Source: Cellvibrio sp. KY-GH-1
Lineage (GTDB): Bacteria; Pseudomonadota; Gammaproteobacteria; Pseudomonadales; Cellvibrionaceae
DNA: 64,000 bases
Assembly (NCBI RefSeq): GCF_008806975.1
Contig: NZ_CP031728.1
Location: 2,873,501-2,937,500, forward strand
Direction: 5' to 3'
Shown here one piece after another: positions 26,277 through 34,831 of this stretch (its first letter is position 1; each line of letters opens with the position of its first letter). The notes under the pieces are model-generated. The model was not told where the DNA came from and did no database searches. It worked only from the letters and a program-made list of their open reading frames with translations. The translations under genes and the position numbers were made by a program.

Positions 26277-26807
26277 ATGCAAGTATTTGAACAATATGAT
26301 CCACGAAACCCACAGCCTAAACACCAGTTACTGAGATTTTTTAAAAGCCCGCAGGAAGAAAACAATGGGACAGACTTTTTCTTTCTTACTCAGGATAAGC
26401 ATCTACTGGTTTATAGGGAACAACGTCATACCTATCCACCAACCAGTGACTACAAACCAGGCCAAACAGAGTTATTTGCTAATCAATTCGAAATGCCATT
26501 GGAAGCTATCCGCTGGCTCATTGACGTAATTGAACAAAAGTTTTTTAAATCTCCCGAAAACGGTGGTTTGTCTGCCCATAAGATAAGTTACGAAGAAATT
26601 GTGGCAGGTGAAGATTTACACGTTATGCGCAGTGCCAATGCGGGCTGTCCACATACCGGTTATGTCATCACCAACGGCAGCCGCCACAGCCATTTTGATT
26701 CGGATGATTTACAAACTTTAGCGCTTTCCGACCCCTGGCTATTCCAAAATGGTTTGATGGATTTTCTAAAAGAATTAGCCAATAAATATGAACAGGGGAC
26801 TTTGTAA
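26277..26807 (+). CDS. Putative immunity protein (copy 2)
   Basis: This 176-residue protein is the paralogue of the 173-residue protein at 25134 (see the shared IDxxEQKFFK, EEIVAGEDL and DxxLFQNGLM-type segments). It follows the truncated effector copy by 9 bp with a GGGA site. Divergence between the two immunity copies is much greater than expected for a recent duplication, matching the divergence of the two effector copies. That suggests two different specificities. It ends 67 bp before vgrG. Confidence 0.55.
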   Translation: MQVFEQYDPRNPQPKHQLLRFFKSPQEENNGTDFFFLTQDKHLLVYREQRHTYPPTSDYKPGQTELFANQFEMPLEAIRWLIDVIEQKFFKSPENGGLSAHKISYEEIVAGEDLHVMRSANAGCPHTGYVITNGSRHSHFDSDDLQTLALSDPWLFQNGLMDFLKELANKYEQGTL

Positions 26808-26874
26808 TTGAATCTATTCACGGACGATGCTGCCGCGCGCCAACAAGAACCGGCCTAACCAAGGAGAGCCAACC

Positions 26875-28989
26875 ATGCAACGCAATTTCAATTTACTCAG
26901 CCCCTTGCCGCCGCAAGATTTACGCTTTGTCAGCCTGAGTGGAACTGAGCAAATATCTACTTTATTTTCGCTTGAGTTATTGGTGCAAAGCCCGCGCGGT
27001 GATATTGACCCGAACGAACTGATCGGCAAACCACTCACGCTGGAAATCGCACAGCCCAGCGGCGTGCGTCATATCAATGGCCAGTGCAGCACGTTTTCCT
27101 GCACCGGCAAACAGGGTCGCCATTACGCCTATCACGCCACCATTCGGCCTTGGCTGTGGTACGCCTCGCTCAAGCAGAATTACCGCATTTTCCAGCACAA
27201 AAAAGTGCCGGAAATAGTGCAAGAAGTTTTGGCGCCTTACGGTTTTGAATTGCGCCTGGAATTAAGCAAAAGTTATCGCGCCTGGGAATACTGCGTGCAA
27301 TATCGCGAGAGCGATGCGAATTTTGTGATGCGTTTGCTGGAACATGAAGGCATCTGGTTTTGGTTTGATCACAAAGCCGGCGCGCACGCGCTGGTCATCA
27401 CGGACGATATTGGTCTTGCCAGCCCAGCGCCCGGTTGCGCAAGCCTGCCCTATCGCAGTTCCGGCCAGGGCAACCCCAATGAAGATTTCATTACCGGTTG
27501 GTACAGCGGTAATAGTGTGACCTCCGGCGATTATGCCGCGCGCGATTATCACTTCAAGGAAGCCAGCGCATTATTGGATACACAACATAAAAAGCCCGGC
27601 GCCCACCCCTTCGCCGATTTACAAATTTTTGATTACCCTGGCGGCTATTATCAATCCGGTGAGGGCGACAGCTATGCGCAAGTGCGCATGGAAGAATTGC
27701 ACAGTCAGCATCAGCGTTGCAGTGGTAGCGCCGCCGCGCGCGGTATTGCACCAGGGCGCTTATTCAGCCTCGCGCAACACACGCAACCTGCTTTAAACAA
27801 AGAATATTTAATCATTGCTTGCCATTATCAATTTCAAGCCAATGACTACGAGGCAGATGCTGGTACAACGCCGTTTATGATGGATATAAAAATCACATCG
27901 CAACCCAGCAGCCGACCGTTTCGCCCACTTCGCACCACACCCAAACCCATTAGCCAGGGGCCAGATACCGCCATAGTCACCGGCCCCGCCGGCAAAGAAA
28001 TTCACACCGATGAATTCGGCCGCGTGATTGTGCAATTCCAGTGGGACAGGTACGGCAAGAAAGATGAAAACTCCTCCTGCTGGATTCGTGTGTCTCACCC
28101 CTGGGCCGGTTCCGGTTTTGGCGGCGTGCATGTTCCGCGCATCGGACAAGAAGTCTTGGTGGATTATTTAAATGGTGACCCGGATCGCCCGATTATCACC
28201 AATCGCGTGTACAACAATTTGCAGCCGCACCCCTGGGGTTTACCAGCCAACGCCACCCAATCCGGTTTTCTCACCCGCTCAACGCCCAGCGGCACTGCTG
28301 AAGACGCCAACGCCTTTCGCTTTGAAGACAAAATCGGCGAAGAGCAAATTTGGATTCACGCGCAGCGCAATCAGGATATTGAAGTTGAGAAGGATGAAAC
28401 CCACTGGGTCGGCAACGATAGAAGCAAAACGATTGATCGCGATGAAACCGTACACGTTAAGCGAGATCGCACAGAAACTGTAGACAACAATGAAACCATA
28501 ACCATTGGCAATAATCGCACCGAAGATGTAGGCGCAAACGAAACAATCAGCATCGGCGAGAACCAAACGCGCGATATCGGCGGTCACAAACTCGAAACCA
28601 TCTTAAAAACCAGTACGCAAAATGTATTGCTAGCGCGAATGGATAATGTGGGCGCCGCTTACAGTTTGAACGTGGGCGCCGCAATGAACACTCTGGTTGG
28701 CTTAAGCAAAACCGAACAAGTGCTCATGAACAAAAGCGCCAGTGTGGGTAAGAGCGAATCCATCACCGTGGGCGATGACTACAGCCTGACGGTGGGCAAG
28801 AAAGCCAATATCAGTATGGATGGTGACAGCATTGTTTTTACGGTGGGCAAATCGACAATTGAAATGCACGGCGATGGAACCATCACCCTGAAAGGTTCAA
28901 ATATCAATGTCATGGCCGCTGAAGAGCAATTATTCGAAGCGAAAGGGGAGATCACCATGAAGGCCAAAAAAGTTCAGGAGAATCCATAA
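26875..28989 (+). CDS. vgrG: T6SS spike protein VgrG (TssI)
   Basis: VgrG trimers form the puncturing spike and carry effectors. I start at the ATG at 26875 behind AAGGAGA; an upstream in-frame ATG adds 16 unlikely residues. The 704-residue protein has the gp27-like region (about 1-350, with YRIFQHKKVPEIVQEVL and CVQYRESDANFVMRLLEHEG). Next are the gp5 OB-fold (about 380-460, with HTDEFGRVIVQFQWDRYGK and WAGSGFGGVHVPRIGQEV) and a needle of repeated short strands. Repeats such as GNNRTEDVGANETISIGENQ form the beta-prism. No extra C-terminal enzyme domain is present, so cargo must bind through adaptors or PAAR proteins encoded next. Confidence 0.97.
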   Translation: MQRNFNLLSPLPPQDLRFVSLSGTEQISTLFSLELLVQSPRGDIDPNELIGKPLTLEIAQPSGVRHINGQCSTFSCTGKQGRHYAYHATIRPWLWYASLKQNYRIFQHKKVPEIVQEVLAPYGFELRLELSKSYRAWEYCVQYRESDANFVMRLLEHEGIWFWFDHKAGAHALVITDDIGLASPAPGCASLPYRSSGQGNPNEDFITGWYSGNSVTSGDYAARDYHFKEASALLDTQHKKPGAHPFADLQIFDYPGGYYQSGEGDSYAQVRMEELHSQHQRCSGSAAARGIAPGRLFSLAQHTQPALNKEYLIIACHYQFQANDYEADAGTTPFMMDIKITSQPSSRPFRPLRTTPKPISQGPDTAIVTGPAGKEIHTDEFGRVIVQFQWDRYGKKDENSSCWIRVSHPWAGSGFGGVHVPRIGQEVLVDYLNGDPDRPIITNRVYNNLQPHPWGLPANATQSGFLTRSTPSGTAEDANAFRFEDKIGEEQIWIHAQRNQDIEVEKDETHWVGNDRSKTIDRDETVHVKRDRTETVDNNETITIGNNRTEDVGANETISIGENQTRDIGGHKLETILKTSTQNVLLARMDNVGAAYSLNVGAAMNTLVGLSKTEQVLMNKSASVGKSESITVGDDYSLTVGKKANISMDGDSIVFTVGKSTIEMHGDGTITLKGSNINVMAAEEQLFEAKGEITMKAKKVQENP

Positions 28990-29495
28990 TGAACAATCAC
29001 GCAAATCATTTCCCTGAATCGGCCGATAACGCAGGAGATGCAAGTTCAGCATTTTCCAATTTACTTGATGCCCCAGTCACTCGCACCGCGCAATCGTCGT
29101 CAACTATTTTGATTGGCACATTAATTCAAGTTGGTAATGGCGAAATACAAATCCGCTCACTCGAAGGTGACATAGTCAGTGGGGTTGCAGCCTGCGCGCT
29201 AGGCGCTGACGACACAGGCAAACAATGTGCATTCATGGTGAGCGAAGCATTGAATTTTGCAGCGGTTATTGTTGGACTGCTACAGCACCCTGTAACAATT
29301 GAAAGCCCCCCGGCAGTAGCGTCCAATTTTCTACCGCGAAGCGAGCTGGATTATCCAGAAGGCTTGAAAATAACCTGTGGCAAATCTTCTATAACGCTAG
29401 ATCCGGACGGCAAGGTAGAAATACGTGGTACCCGCATCATCAACCTGGCTAGCGAATCTCATCGCATAAAAGCTGGGTCGGTCCGAATTAACTAA
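28989..29495 (+). CDS. DUF6484-type VgrG-associated protein
   Basis: This 168-residue protein begins within the vgrG stop codon (TAATG), so it is translated with vgrG. The centre, ILIGTLIQVGNGEIQIRSLE through AVIVGLLQHPV, matches the DUF6484 pattern seen in T6SS spike operons. The C-terminal part, ITCGKSSITLDPDGKVEIRG, resembles VgrG needle repeats. A role in bridging VgrG to the downstream adaptor/effector is inferred from position. No enzyme motif is visible. Confidence 0.7.
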   Translation: MNNHANHFPESADNAGDASSAFSNLLDAPVTRTAQSSSTILIGTLIQVGNGEIQIRSLEGDIVSGVAACALGADDTGKQCAFMVSEALNFAAVIVGLLQHPVTIESPPAVASNFLPRSELDYPEGLKITCGKSSITLDPDGKVEIRGTRIINLASESHRIKAGSVRIN

Positions 29496-29504
29496 GGCTC
29501 TGCC

Positions 29505-30599
29505 ATGGAATTTATTAACAATACCAAATACCCGGCAAAGCTCTACCAAACCCTAGACGGCAGTGGTCAACGCTTTGCATCTATCGTAGTAAAGGCAAGC
29601 TATTCATTTCCCGAAAAAAACAATGAGCGCGCACGCCCTGCAACACAACAAAGTGAAATCAATTTAAATGATGTATTTGTTGCCGAGGCAGGGCTATCCG
29701 CCCCCTTGTTTGAATCCGATTTGGCGCCCCATAAACCACGTTGCGATATTTTGATTCACGCTAATGCACATACTGAAAACAATAAACCTGAATCTCAACT
29801 AATCGCAGGTTTCAAGCTAGGCACCTGCGAAAAAAGACTTTTAGTCACGGGCAATCGTATCTGGCAAAAAGGGTGGCTCGGGCTGACGCCCTCAAAACCA
29901 GAACCATTTACTTCAATGCCCATTCATTACGGGCTAGCCTTTGGAGGGCAATGGAGCAACGAGAACGCAACCGATGCCTTATGCTACCCACAAAACCCCG
30001 TTGGGCGAGGATTTGCTAAAGGGCGATTCACTAAACATTTACTGGGAACATCACTTCCGAATTTAAGCGAACCACTCAAGTCTGTAGAAGATTACGCATC
30101 AAATTATCGCCCCATGTCGTTTGGGCCTATTGGGCGAAGCTGGCAGCCACGCCTTAAATGGGCTGGCACTTACGACGACAACTGGAAAGAGAATGTATTC
30201 CCTCTACCACCTGCCGATTTGAATGAACTTTACTACCAATCTGCACCAGAAGATCAACAAATCGATTACCCAAAAGGAGGTGAAGTTATTTCACTTTATA
30301 ACTTGCACCCCACTCGTTCGTTTATTCAATTTCCACTACCCAATTTGACACTGCCTATTCAATTGATTTGTCAAAAGGGATTTGAACATACTTTAGAGTC
30401 GAACGTTGATACTTTGATAATAGATGCAACAACGGAAAATATTTTTATTACCTGGCGCGCACGGTTCCCTATTAAAAGATCTCTGCTAGAAATTAAAACT
30501 GTCTTCATAGGTCAGGGAATAAATATTTGGAAAGCCAATCAACGTACACAAGGGGGGTGCTGTGGCGAGCCAGCAACATCCTCAGCACAAAATGGATAA
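29505..30599 (+). CDS. DUF2169-type T6SS effector adaptor
   Basis: DUF2169 proteins act as loading adaptors for PAAR-containing effectors. The 364-residue product shows the family pattern: an N-terminal FASIVVKASYSFPE, then LAPHKPRCDILIHANAH, RLLVTGNRIWQ, and FTSMPIHYGLAFGGQ with a following NPVGRGF. The C-terminal part includes NLHPTRSFIQFPLPNL. It lies 9 bp after the DUF6484 gene and 9 bp before the ketosynthase-like gene. The DUF4150 effector two genes downstream is the probable client. The gene order VgrG, DUF6484, DUF2169, KS-like, DUF4150 recurs in proteobacterial T6SS islands. Confidence 0.85.
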   Translation: MEFINNTKYPAKLYQTLDGSGQRFASIVVKASYSFPEKNNERARPATQQSEINLNDVFVAEAGLSAPLFESDLAPHKPRCDILIHANAHTENNKPESQLIAGFKLGTCEKRLLVTGNRIWQKGWLGLTPSKPEPFTSMPIHYGLAFGGQWSNENATDALCYPQNPVGRGFAKGRFTKHLLGTSLPNLSEPLKSVEDYASNYRPMSFGPIGRSWQPRLKWAGTYDDNWKENVFPLPPADLNELYYQSAPEDQQIDYPKGGEVISLYNLHPTRSFIQFPLPNLTLPIQLICQKGFEHTLESNVDTLIIDATTENIFITWRARFPIKRSLLEIKTVFIGQGINIWKANQRTQGGCCGEPATSSAQNG

Positions 30600-30608
30600 C
30601 CAATTACA

Positions 30609-31670
30609 ATGAATGTAAATAGATTAAATGTTGTATCGGCCGGAATGGTTACCAGTGTGGGCATGGATGCACCCAGTAGTGCCGCCGCTATCCGCGCGGG
30701 CCTGGATAACTTCCAACTATCCGAATTTAGAGATACAACCAACGAACCTATTGTTGTCGCACCAGTTAAAATAACCTCGCTTGAAACTGCTACCGAGTAT
30801 CGCCAAGGAGGTTACGAGCACTTTAGTCGCATGTGTACGCTCGCCATTGAAGAGTGCGCAATAAAAGCCGGGCTTACCCTGCCACTGCCAACCGATATCG
30901 CTATATTTATTTTGGGTGATGACACAAGGCCTAAACCAATCACGACAATTATTCACACCTTGCTGCACGATGATTCACTCTTCCATCAATCAGAACAACG
31001 CCATATTCAAGCATTTACCCATGGCGAAAGCAGTTGTATTTATGCACTAGCGGCAGCAAATAATTATTTAACCAATGATAGTTATGCAATCCTTCTGGCT
31101 GCTGATTCATGGTTAAACACTACCGATATCGAATCTAATTTACATTTAAATCGCATAAACACATCCGAGTCTGCTGGCGGCTTTATTCCCGGTGAAGCAG
31201 CGGCGGCCTGCTTGCTGACAAGGACTATTCCGCACGCGCATCAACTATCTGTCCTGGGGCTCGCCTGTGCAGAAGAACAAGCCAGCTTGTTGAGTGACCA
31301 GCCCGTTTATGGCGTTGGGCTTGCAGCGGCCATGAAAGCAGCTATTCAGCAAGCAGGAATATCACCAGAAAAAATTGATTTACGCGTAAGCGACCTTAGC
31401 GGTGAACAATATTTTTTTGAAGAAGCCGCTTATGCGTGGGCCAGAACGCTCAGAGAACCATCGCCCGCTGATTTTTCGCACCAGACCATTGCCGCACATA
31501 TCGGCCACACAGGCTGTTCTTTTGGTCCAGTACTCATCGCTTACTTATGGCAATTAATGTTTATTAATCGATTAAATGCTGAATATATTCTTATGCATTT
31601 ATCCTCGGCGCAAACATCGCGCGGCGCCGCAGTATTTAGCCCCCAATGCCCAGTCAAGGAAAAGATATGA
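30609..31670 (+). CDS. Ketosynthase-like (thiolase-fold) protein of a T6SS effector operon
   Basis: The 353-residue protein has a beta-ketoacyl-synthase-like fold. It opens NVVSAGMVTSVGMDAPSSAA, like the N-terminus of FabF-type enzymes. THGESSCIYALAAANNY stands where the active-site cysteine segment lies, and AHIGHTGCSFGPVLIAYLWQ resembles the second His motif. The usual third motif (NSFGFGGxN) is not apparent and the protein is shorter than FabF, so normal condensing activity is doubtful. It overlaps the DUF4150 effector start as ATGA, showing tight coupling. Such proteins recur beside DUF2169/DUF4150 genes; a chaperone-like or effector-modifying role is inference. Confidence 0.75.
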   Translation: MNVNRLNVVSAGMVTSVGMDAPSSAAAIRAGLDNFQLSEFRDTTNEPIVVAPVKITSLETATEYRQGGYEHFSRMCTLAIEECAIKAGLTLPLPTDIAIFILGDDTRPKPITTIIHTLLHDDSLFHQSEQRHIQAFTHGESSCIYALAAANNYLTNDSYAILLAADSWLNTTDIESNLHLNRINTSESAGGFIPGEAAAACLLTRTIPHAHQLSVLGLACAEEQASLLSDQPVYGVGLAAAMKAAIQQAGISPEKIDLRVSDLSGEQYFFEEAAYAWARTLREPSPADFSHQTIAAHIGHTGCSFGPVLIAYLWQLMFINRLNAEYILMHLSSAQTSRGAAVFSPQCPVKEKI

Positions 31671-33247
31671 GCGCACACCACGTTTATGCTAATGGTCACG
31701 AAATTGCCTCTCGCTCTTCAGATGGGCAAAGCAATGCCATGGGTGATGTTTGCTTTTCGCCACCCACACCACCCGCTACCGGTGTTCCCATTCCTTACCC
31801 CAACACGGTATTTGCTAAAGATATTCGCAATGGTAGTCGTACAGTATTTATTGCCGGCAAAGAAGTTGCCTTGTCTAACAAATCCTATTTTCACAAAAGT
31901 ATTGGCGATACAGGCGCAACCAAAGCCCTGAAGAAAGGAATTGTCTCTGGCAATATTGAGGGCCGAGCTTTTTTTACCAGCTGGTCTATGAACGTAAAGA
32001 TCGAGGGTGAAGGTGTTGCAAGGGATATGGACACAGTAACCCACAACCACTCCAACCCGGCCAATACCGCCCTATTCCCATTTTTATCGCGCAATTTTTT
32101 AGGTGGGCATGAATGTAAAAAACAAGAGAAACGCATCAACAAAGCTTGCTCGGATAGTGAAGCGAAAAAATCCCGCAAAAAGAAAAAGCTCAGTAAAGAT
32201 GAGAAGCCGGGGCATTGGACCCAAGAGTTTTGCGATGGTTTGAATATTCCAACCAATACGCCCAACAAAACCCAATTGCGCAACGAACTCAACTCCCTTT
32301 TGGATACCGCTGCGGAAGAAATGGAAGCGATTAAGTCCGGGTTTTGGGGGTATTTGTCCGATGCTGCCATTGAAGGGGCAAGTAAACTCGCCGCCCGCAC
32401 AGGTGCAAAAATAGCGGCAGGAGCCGCAGCGGGCGCCGTTGCCGCTGGAGTTCCAACCGTGGGCGTAGGAGCGGCACCCGGCGCAGGTATAGGCGGGCTC
32501 CTGGGTACAATCGTGTCCGTGGGCGATGCGATTCTCACCATTTCACGCCTGCCAGAAAACATCCAAAACGCCAGAGCGGCCGAGCAGCTTTACAAAAATG
32601 CCAGCGAAGCCTTCGAAAAAATTAATCCATTAATTAATTCAAAAGGCGAACTCACCGCTACCGATCAGGAATTGAGCCGTATTACCGGCGATTTTCAAGA
32701 GTTACTGGCAACATTGAACCCTTGTATTCGCGCACGTAAATGCAGCCTTATCCCCCACAAAAAACAGGGCGACAGTGCCGATAATGTAGAGCCATCCAAA
32801 CCGAGCAAAACCGATCGCAATAAAGGTGTAGATCGCGGTTGCTGCACAGGCCAACAAGGGCACCACTTAATTCCACAAGCCGCCATGAAAGGCGTGGATT
32901 GCCCCGGCTATAAGGACAGCGACGCACCGGTAGTATGTGTGGAAGGCGGGCGTGGTAGTGGCGGCAGCCATGAGCGGATTCACAATAACTACGACATTGC
33001 GCTCCAACAAAAAGCCGAAAACAAAAAAGTAGATGCCAATGGAAAAATGCCATTAAACGAAATCATTGATGTAGCTGCAGAATCACACACAGAAACCTTT
33101 CCACTTTCTGGTTGCGGTAAAGATTGTATTAAGGCGCAGCTGGAAGATTACTACAATAACCTTTGTCCCAATGCAAAAGTAAATGCTGTTGACCAGAACG
33201 GCAAGTCAATTTTGGACAAAGCAAATGACGAAGCGGGTCGTGAATAA
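31667..33247 (+). CDS. T6SS effector: DUF4150 (PAAR-like) domain with HNH-type nuclease C-terminus
   Basis: This is the spike-tip effector. The N-terminal 110 residues are the PAAR-like DUF4150 domain (VYANGHEIASRSSDGQSNAM, then PPTPPATGVPIPYPNT). A Lys-rich linker follows, then a Gly/Ala-rich segment at about residues 240-290 (AAGAAAGAVAAGVP) that may cross membranes. The C-terminal 160 residues carry GCCTGQQGHHLIPQAAMK, GGSHERIHN and SGCGKDCIKAQLEDYY. That is an HNH/endonuclease-VII-like arrangement with several conserved Cys residues that could bind zinc. I start at ATG 31667, overlapping the ketosynthase-like stop, giving 526 residues. The next gene is its likely immunity partner. DNA cleavage is inferred from the His motif. 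Confidence 0.85.
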   Translation: MSAHHVYANGHEIASRSSDGQSNAMGDVCFSPPTPPATGVPIPYPNTVFAKDIRNGSRTVFIAGKEVALSNKSYFHKSIGDTGATKALKKGIVSGNIEGRAFFTSWSMNVKIEGEGVARDMDTVTHNHSNPANTALFPFLSRNFLGGHECKKQEKRINKACSDSEAKKSRKKKKLSKDEKPGHWTQEFCDGLNIPTNTPNKTQLRNELNSLLDTAAEEMEAIKSGFWGYLSDAAIEGASKLAARTGAKIAAGAAAGAVAAGVPTVGVGAAPGAGIGGLLGTIVSVGDAILTISRLPENIQNARAAEQLYKNASEAFEKINPLINSKGELTATDQELSRITGDFQELLATLNPCIRARKCSLIPHKKQGDSADNVEPSKPSKTDRNKGVDRGCCTGQQGHHLIPQAAMKGVDCPGYKDSDAPVVCVEGGRGSGGSHERIHNNYDIALQQKAENKKVDANGKMPLNEIIDVAAESHTETFPLSGCGKDCIKAQLEDYYNNLCPNAKVNAVDQNGKSILDKANDEAGRE

Positions 33248-33257
33248 AGAGAACTTT

Positions 33258-34256
33258 ATGAAGAAAACTATCTATTTACCAAAGAATGAATGGGAATTAT
33301 CTTTAAAAAATTGGATCATCACAGATTGCGCAATCGTGGAAAAAGACACAATTGCCTTTTCGATACGCGAAAATATTCCAAGCGGGAAAATTGAAAAATT
33401 ATGGGATAGCGAAATACCAACCAGATTGTTTACTATTTTTATGGATGATAACCCAGTAAAAAGTGGGCATAAAGGGTACGAAGGAATCCAATTCCCTCGT
33501 ATTGGTGCCTGCAGAAAGCCAATAAAGCAACGATTGATTTCATCAAGAACTCGAACAGGCGCTATAGGTGCTATAGGTTCTGGATCAAAAGGACTAGAAG
33601 AAATAACCCCCATTGGGAATACAGATCCAAGCAAAGGCATAGTCACATTAAAACTAAAATGCATTGATGGCTGGGCCTATGCAGTCGGTATGTTCCGAAA
33701 AATCTACAAGCGAGTAGATGTTGGACACTGGGAAAAAGTGATGGACGGTTTCCCTCAACTATCACCCGAACAAATAGAAAAAGGGCGTTACGGCTTTAAT
33801 GACCTCGACGGCCCTAACGAATCCAACATGTACGCCGTAGGTGGTCACGGCGATGTATGGCGCTACGACGGCACGCGCTGGCACCAATGCGACTTTCCCA
33901 GCAACGAACAACTCAACACCGTCACTGTTGCACCCACCGGCGAGGTTTATATTAGCGGCGAAGGCGGCAATTTATGGGTTGGCGAAAAAAACAGTTGGAA
34001 AAAAATCGCCAAAGGATTTTCCAGTGTTCTATTCAATGACAGCGTATGGTTCAACAATCAACTCTGGCTCTGCTCCGGCTATCAATTAAAAGTGTGGGAC
34101 GGCAAGGAATTAAAAACCCCGCAACACAACGGCGAATTAATTACCTACAACGGCCACATGGATGCTTATGATGGATTATTAGTAGTCGCTAGCAATTACG
34201 AAGTACATGCGTTTGATGGTAACGAATGGCAATGTTTGGTTGCGCCCTATGAATAA
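33258..34256 (+). CDS. Beta-propeller immunity protein candidate (copy 1)
   Basis: This 332-residue cytoplasmic protein has no signal peptide. Its C-terminal half is built of propeller-like blades: MYAVGGHGDVWRYDGTRWH, VYISGEGGNLWVGE, LWLCSGYQLKVWDGKEL and LLVVASNYEVHAFDGNEW. The N-terminal 150 residues are a separate region (YLPKNEWELSLKNWIITDCA). I start at the ATG at 33258, with AAAGAGA upstream, 10 bp after the effector stop; a longer frame would overlap the effector. Copies occur at 34832 and 36386. C-terminal halves are almost identical in all three, while N-terminal halves differ. Immunity is inferred from strict alternation with nuclease domains. Confidence 0.65.
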   Translation: MKKTIYLPKNEWELSLKNWIITDCAIVEKDTIAFSIRENIPSGKIEKLWDSEIPTRLFTIFMDDNPVKSGHKGYEGIQFPRIGACRKPIKQRLISSRTRTGAIGAIGSGSKGLEEITPIGNTDPSKGIVTLKLKCIDGWAYAVGMFRKIYKRVDVGHWEKVMDGFPQLSPEQIEKGRYGFNDLDGPNESNMYAVGGHGDVWRYDGTRWHQCDFPSNEQLNTVTVAPTGEVYISGEGGNLWVGEKNSWKKIAKGFSSVLFNDSVWFNNQLWLCSGYQLKVWDGKELKTPQHNGELITYNGHMDAYDGLLVVASNYEVHAFDGNEWQCLVAPYE

Positions 34257-34279
34257 CCAAAAATAGGAATTCACCAAGG

Positions 34280-34816
34280 ATGGAAAATCATCTTTTCGCG
34301 CATCACGCTCATCAAAAAAGAAGCCTAATACCCCACAAAAAGCAGGGCGACAGTGCCGATAATGTAGAGCCATCCAAACCCAGCAAAACCGATCGCAACA
34401 AAGGCGTAGATCGCGGTTGCTGCACAGGCCAACAAGGGCATCATTTAATTCCACAAGCCGCCATGAAAGGCGTGGATTGCCCCGGCTATAAAGACAGCGA
34501 CGCACCGGTTGTTTGCGTCGAAGGCGGGCGTGGCAGTGGAGGCAGCCATGAGCGGATTCACAATAAGTTTGATAAAGCGTTAGATAAAAAGCTTAAAGAC
34601 AACGCCATAGATTCAAACGGAAAAATGAGCATGACCGATGCAATTGATGCCGCTGCAGAATCACACACAGAAACCTTTCCGCTTTCTGGCTGTGGTAAAG
34701 ATTGCATTAAGGCGCAGCTGGAAGATTACTACAAGGGACTTTGCCCTGATTCAAAGGTTAATGCTGTAGATCAACTTGGAAATACTGTTAGACGAGAAAA
34801 TCGTCGCGAAAACTAA
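34280..34816 (+). CDS. Orphan HNH-type nuclease domain without PAAR (copy 2)
   Basis: The 178-residue ORF begins MENHLFAHHAHQKRS and then matches the C-terminal nuclease domain of the 31667 effector from SLIPHKKQGDSADNVEPSKP onward, including QGHHLIPQAAMK, GGSHERIHN and SGCGKDCIKAQLEDYY. The segment after HERIHN differs from copy 1 (KFDKALDKKL in place of NYDIALQQKA), and the last 15 residues are unique. There is no PAAR or other delivery domain. It could be a silent cassette that recombines onto the DUF4150 gene, or a free toxin. A partner gene follows by 15 bp. Confidence 0.65.
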   Translation: MENHLFAHHAHQKRSLIPHKKQGDSADNVEPSKPSKTDRNKGVDRGCCTGQQGHHLIPQAAMKGVDCPGYKDSDAPVVCVEGGRGSGGSHERIHNKFDKALDKKLKDNAIDSNGKMSMTDAIDAAAESHTETFPLSGCGKDCIKAQLEDYYKGLCPDSKVNAVDQLGNTVRRENRREN

Positions 34817-34831
34817 TATAGGCTTAAATCT

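Noticed and set aside
28380..28830. Repeated GGCAA-, GAAAC-type motifs as a possible DNA repeat
   Set aside because: They encode the beta-prism repeats of the VgrG needle and follow codon periodicity.
30609..31670. Ordinary fatty-acid synthase FabF/FabB
   Set aside because: Too short, motif set incomplete, and locked by ATGA overlap into a T6SS effector operon.
31891..32562. 223-codon minus-strand open frame
   Set aside because: It is antisense to the Gly/Ala-rich middle of the DUF4150 effector, where GC-rich codons create long shadow frames.
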